Source: CAYSAA01 sp964428905 (GTDB lineage Bacteria > Atribacterota > Phoenicimicrobiia > Phoenicimicrobiales > Stramentimicrobiaceae). From it: DNA of 6,354 bases. Of the stretch, positions 5,641 to 6,354 are shown in pieces. Position numbers and translations under genes: made by a program. The stretch lies in assembly GCA_964428905.1 (NCBI GenBank), contig CAYSAA010000247.1, positions 1 to 6,354 on the forward strand, in the 5' to 3' direction. The stretch's first letter is position 1, and every line of letters begins with the position of its first letter. The notes under the pieces were generated by a model. That model saw nothing but the letters and a program-made list of their open reading frames with translations, was not told the DNA's origin and searched no databases.

Positions 5641-6201
5641 ATGGCAACAAAGAATAAAAATGAAATTAGACCACTTTATAGTGAATTTCAGGGATATTTG
5701 TCCCAAGCTCCGACTACTTCAAAACCCAATGAATCAATTGGGGATATAGCATTATGGCTTCAATACAATGGAGCTGTTGATCTTCTTTCATCTGAAACCG
5801 GCAGGGATTACAGCAGATTTAAGATAGACCCTATCCAAGGACAATACTCCACGTTTATTTACATAGACACATATAGACAAAAAGTAGGAGGATTAATTTC
5901 ACGCTTGCACGGAGAATATTTTTCAGATGAAATTCCACCCTTTAGTGGGATGCCCAGTACTGTAATTACTCAAACACAACAGCAATCTGTTTCCGTCCAA
6001 ATTCTTTTAGATATTCAAAGCAAAATAGATGAATTACTCCCCAATACAGAGGAAGGGAGCAAGAAACAAAATTTTCTCAAGAAATTTAAAAGTATCCTAA
6101 GCTCAGTATCAAATGTGAATGATCTCATTGGGAAATGTATGAAATTGGCCAACGAATTTGGCCTTAATGTTCAAGACATACTTTCAATGTGGAGCGGATA
6201 A
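5641..6201 (+). CDS. unrecognised 186-residue cassette protein
   Basis: A complete gene with a good ribosome binding site. I do not recognise the family. The N-terminal part (about 10-100) looks like a compact mixed alpha/beta domain rich in aromatic residues (IALWLQYN, YSTFIYIDTYRQKVG). A low-complexity polar linker follows (PPFSGMPSTVITQTQQQS, about 99-116). The C-terminal part (about 117-185) is predominantly helical, with a charged stretch (EEGSKKQNFLKKFKS) and a final FGLNVQDILSMW. No signal peptide, membrane segment or catalytic motif is visible, so it is probably cytoplasmic. It stands alone in its cassette. Because the neighbouring cassette is a defence-type system, a defence or stress role is possible but not shown. 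Confidence 0.8.
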   Translation: MATKNKNEIRPLYSEFQGYLSQAPTTSKPNESIGDIALWLQYNGAVDLLSSETGRDYSRFKIDPIQGQYSTFIYIDTYRQKVGGLISRLHGEYFSDEIPPFSGMPSTVITQTQQQSVSVQILLDIQSKIDELLPNTEEGSKKQNFLKKFKSILSSVSNVNDLIGKCMKLANEFGLNVQDILSMWSG

Positions 6202-6206
6202 AATTC

Positions 6207-6260
6207 ACATAGCAAGACAAATGCAGCCGATCGCTAATCGCGCCGGCTGATTTGCAGCGT
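6207..6260 (+). repeat. attC site of cassette 2, right core broken
   Basis: The left core ACATAGC (6207-6213) is followed by a four-base unpaired spacer (AAGA). Arm 6218-6229 pairs with 6244-6254 over 11 base pairs with a single extra G6223 on the left arm. An inner stem, 6232-6234 with 6240-6242, closes a small loop. The matching four-base spacer CAGC (6255-6258) is then followed by G6259-T6260, the first two bases of the expected right core, before intron sequence begins. Equal spacers and the left-arm extra base are standard attC architecture. It could also be read as a terminator-type hairpin, the other known target of class C introns. Confidence 0.6.
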
Positions 6261-6354
6261 GTGTGCCAGGCATGGCACGTAGCTAGTGGGGTGAAAGTCC
6301 CCGCACCAGGTTTTCGCAGAGCCGAAGGTTAGGAGAAGGGCAAGGGCGTCACCG
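6261..6354 (+). mobile_element. group II intron, class C-like, 5' end (partial)
   Basis: The sequence opens with GTGTGCC, fitting the GUGYGCC start of class C introns, and forms the expected domain I hairpins: GTGCC (6263-6267) with GGCAC (6274-6278), then GGGG (6288-6291) with CCCC (6299-6302) around TGAAAGT. The stretches GCCGAAGG and GGGCAAGGGCGTC near the end match the familiar domain I region of bacterial group II introns. The ribozyme and any reverse transcriptase continue beyond the window. It is inserted directly after the attC hairpin. Class C introns insert beside hairpins, either terminators or attC sites. The start could be shifted by two bases because of the GTGTGTG repeat. Confidence 0.8.

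Larger units (their letters stand above)
5603..6260 (+). mobile_element. integron gene cassette 2, 3' end interrupted by intron
   Basis: The cassette starts at the TT of the core site at 5602. Its first bases with the preceding G (5602-5610) are complementary to 6205-6213 at 8 of 9 positions, linking its start to its own attC left core. It has one gene at 5641-6201. The attC right core is broken after GT (6259-6260), where a group II intron begins, so the rest of that core should lie beyond the intron, outside this window. Confidence 0.6.

Noticed and set aside
1..6354. CRISPR array, tRNA or rRNA genes, insertion-sequence transposase
   Set aside because: No regularly spaced repeats, tRNA-like cloverleaf, rRNA segment or transposase-like protein was seen on either strand.

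Overview
The window looks like a piece of a bacterial integron gene-cassette array, probably from an environmental Gram-negative. The host species cannot be named from the sequence. No integrase gene is present, so this is either the interior of a longer array or a cassette cluster lying away from its integrase. The coding cassettes are strongly AT-rich, while the left flank and the right end are more balanced in base composition, as expected for cassettes of mixed origin.

Left flank (1-960). The 3' end of an unrecognised gene (1-288) is followed by about 710 bases without a credible protein gene. This stretch holds two similar units about 375 bases apart. Each has a sigma70-like promoter, then a short CGAGG hairpin region, then a GACCC/GTGGGG terminator-like hairpin. 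They look like a tandem pair of small-RNA genes of about 97 nt, though nothing here proves transcription.

Cassette 1 (962-5602, about 4.6 kb). Three overlapping genes on the + strand form one translational unit. They are a complete RadC/JAB-family protein, a 796-residue protein joining an HsdR-type PD-(D/E)XK-like nuclease region to an N6-adenine methyltransferase, and a two-TRD HsdS specificity subunit. The arrangement resembles a compact restriction-modification system in which nuclease and methylase are fused and S is separate (Type IIB/BcgI-like or Type IIG-like), with a RadC protein added and no HsdR translocase. The cassette ends in a well-formed attC site (5479-5608). Its left core and flank (5476-5485) are an exact 10-base reverse complement of the cassette's own first bases (961-970), a hallmark of a mobile cassette.

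Cassette 2 (from 5603). It has a good ribosome binding site and one gene for a 186-residue protein that I do not recognise. It is followed by a second attC-like site (6207-6260) that breaks off after the first two bases of its right core site. At that point the 5' end of a group II intron of the bacterial class C type begins (6261 to the window end). The intron points the same way as the cassette genes.

Taken together, the region is a mobile array in which an unusually large restriction-modification operon appears to have been packaged as one integron cassette, with a class C intron inserted into the next attC site.
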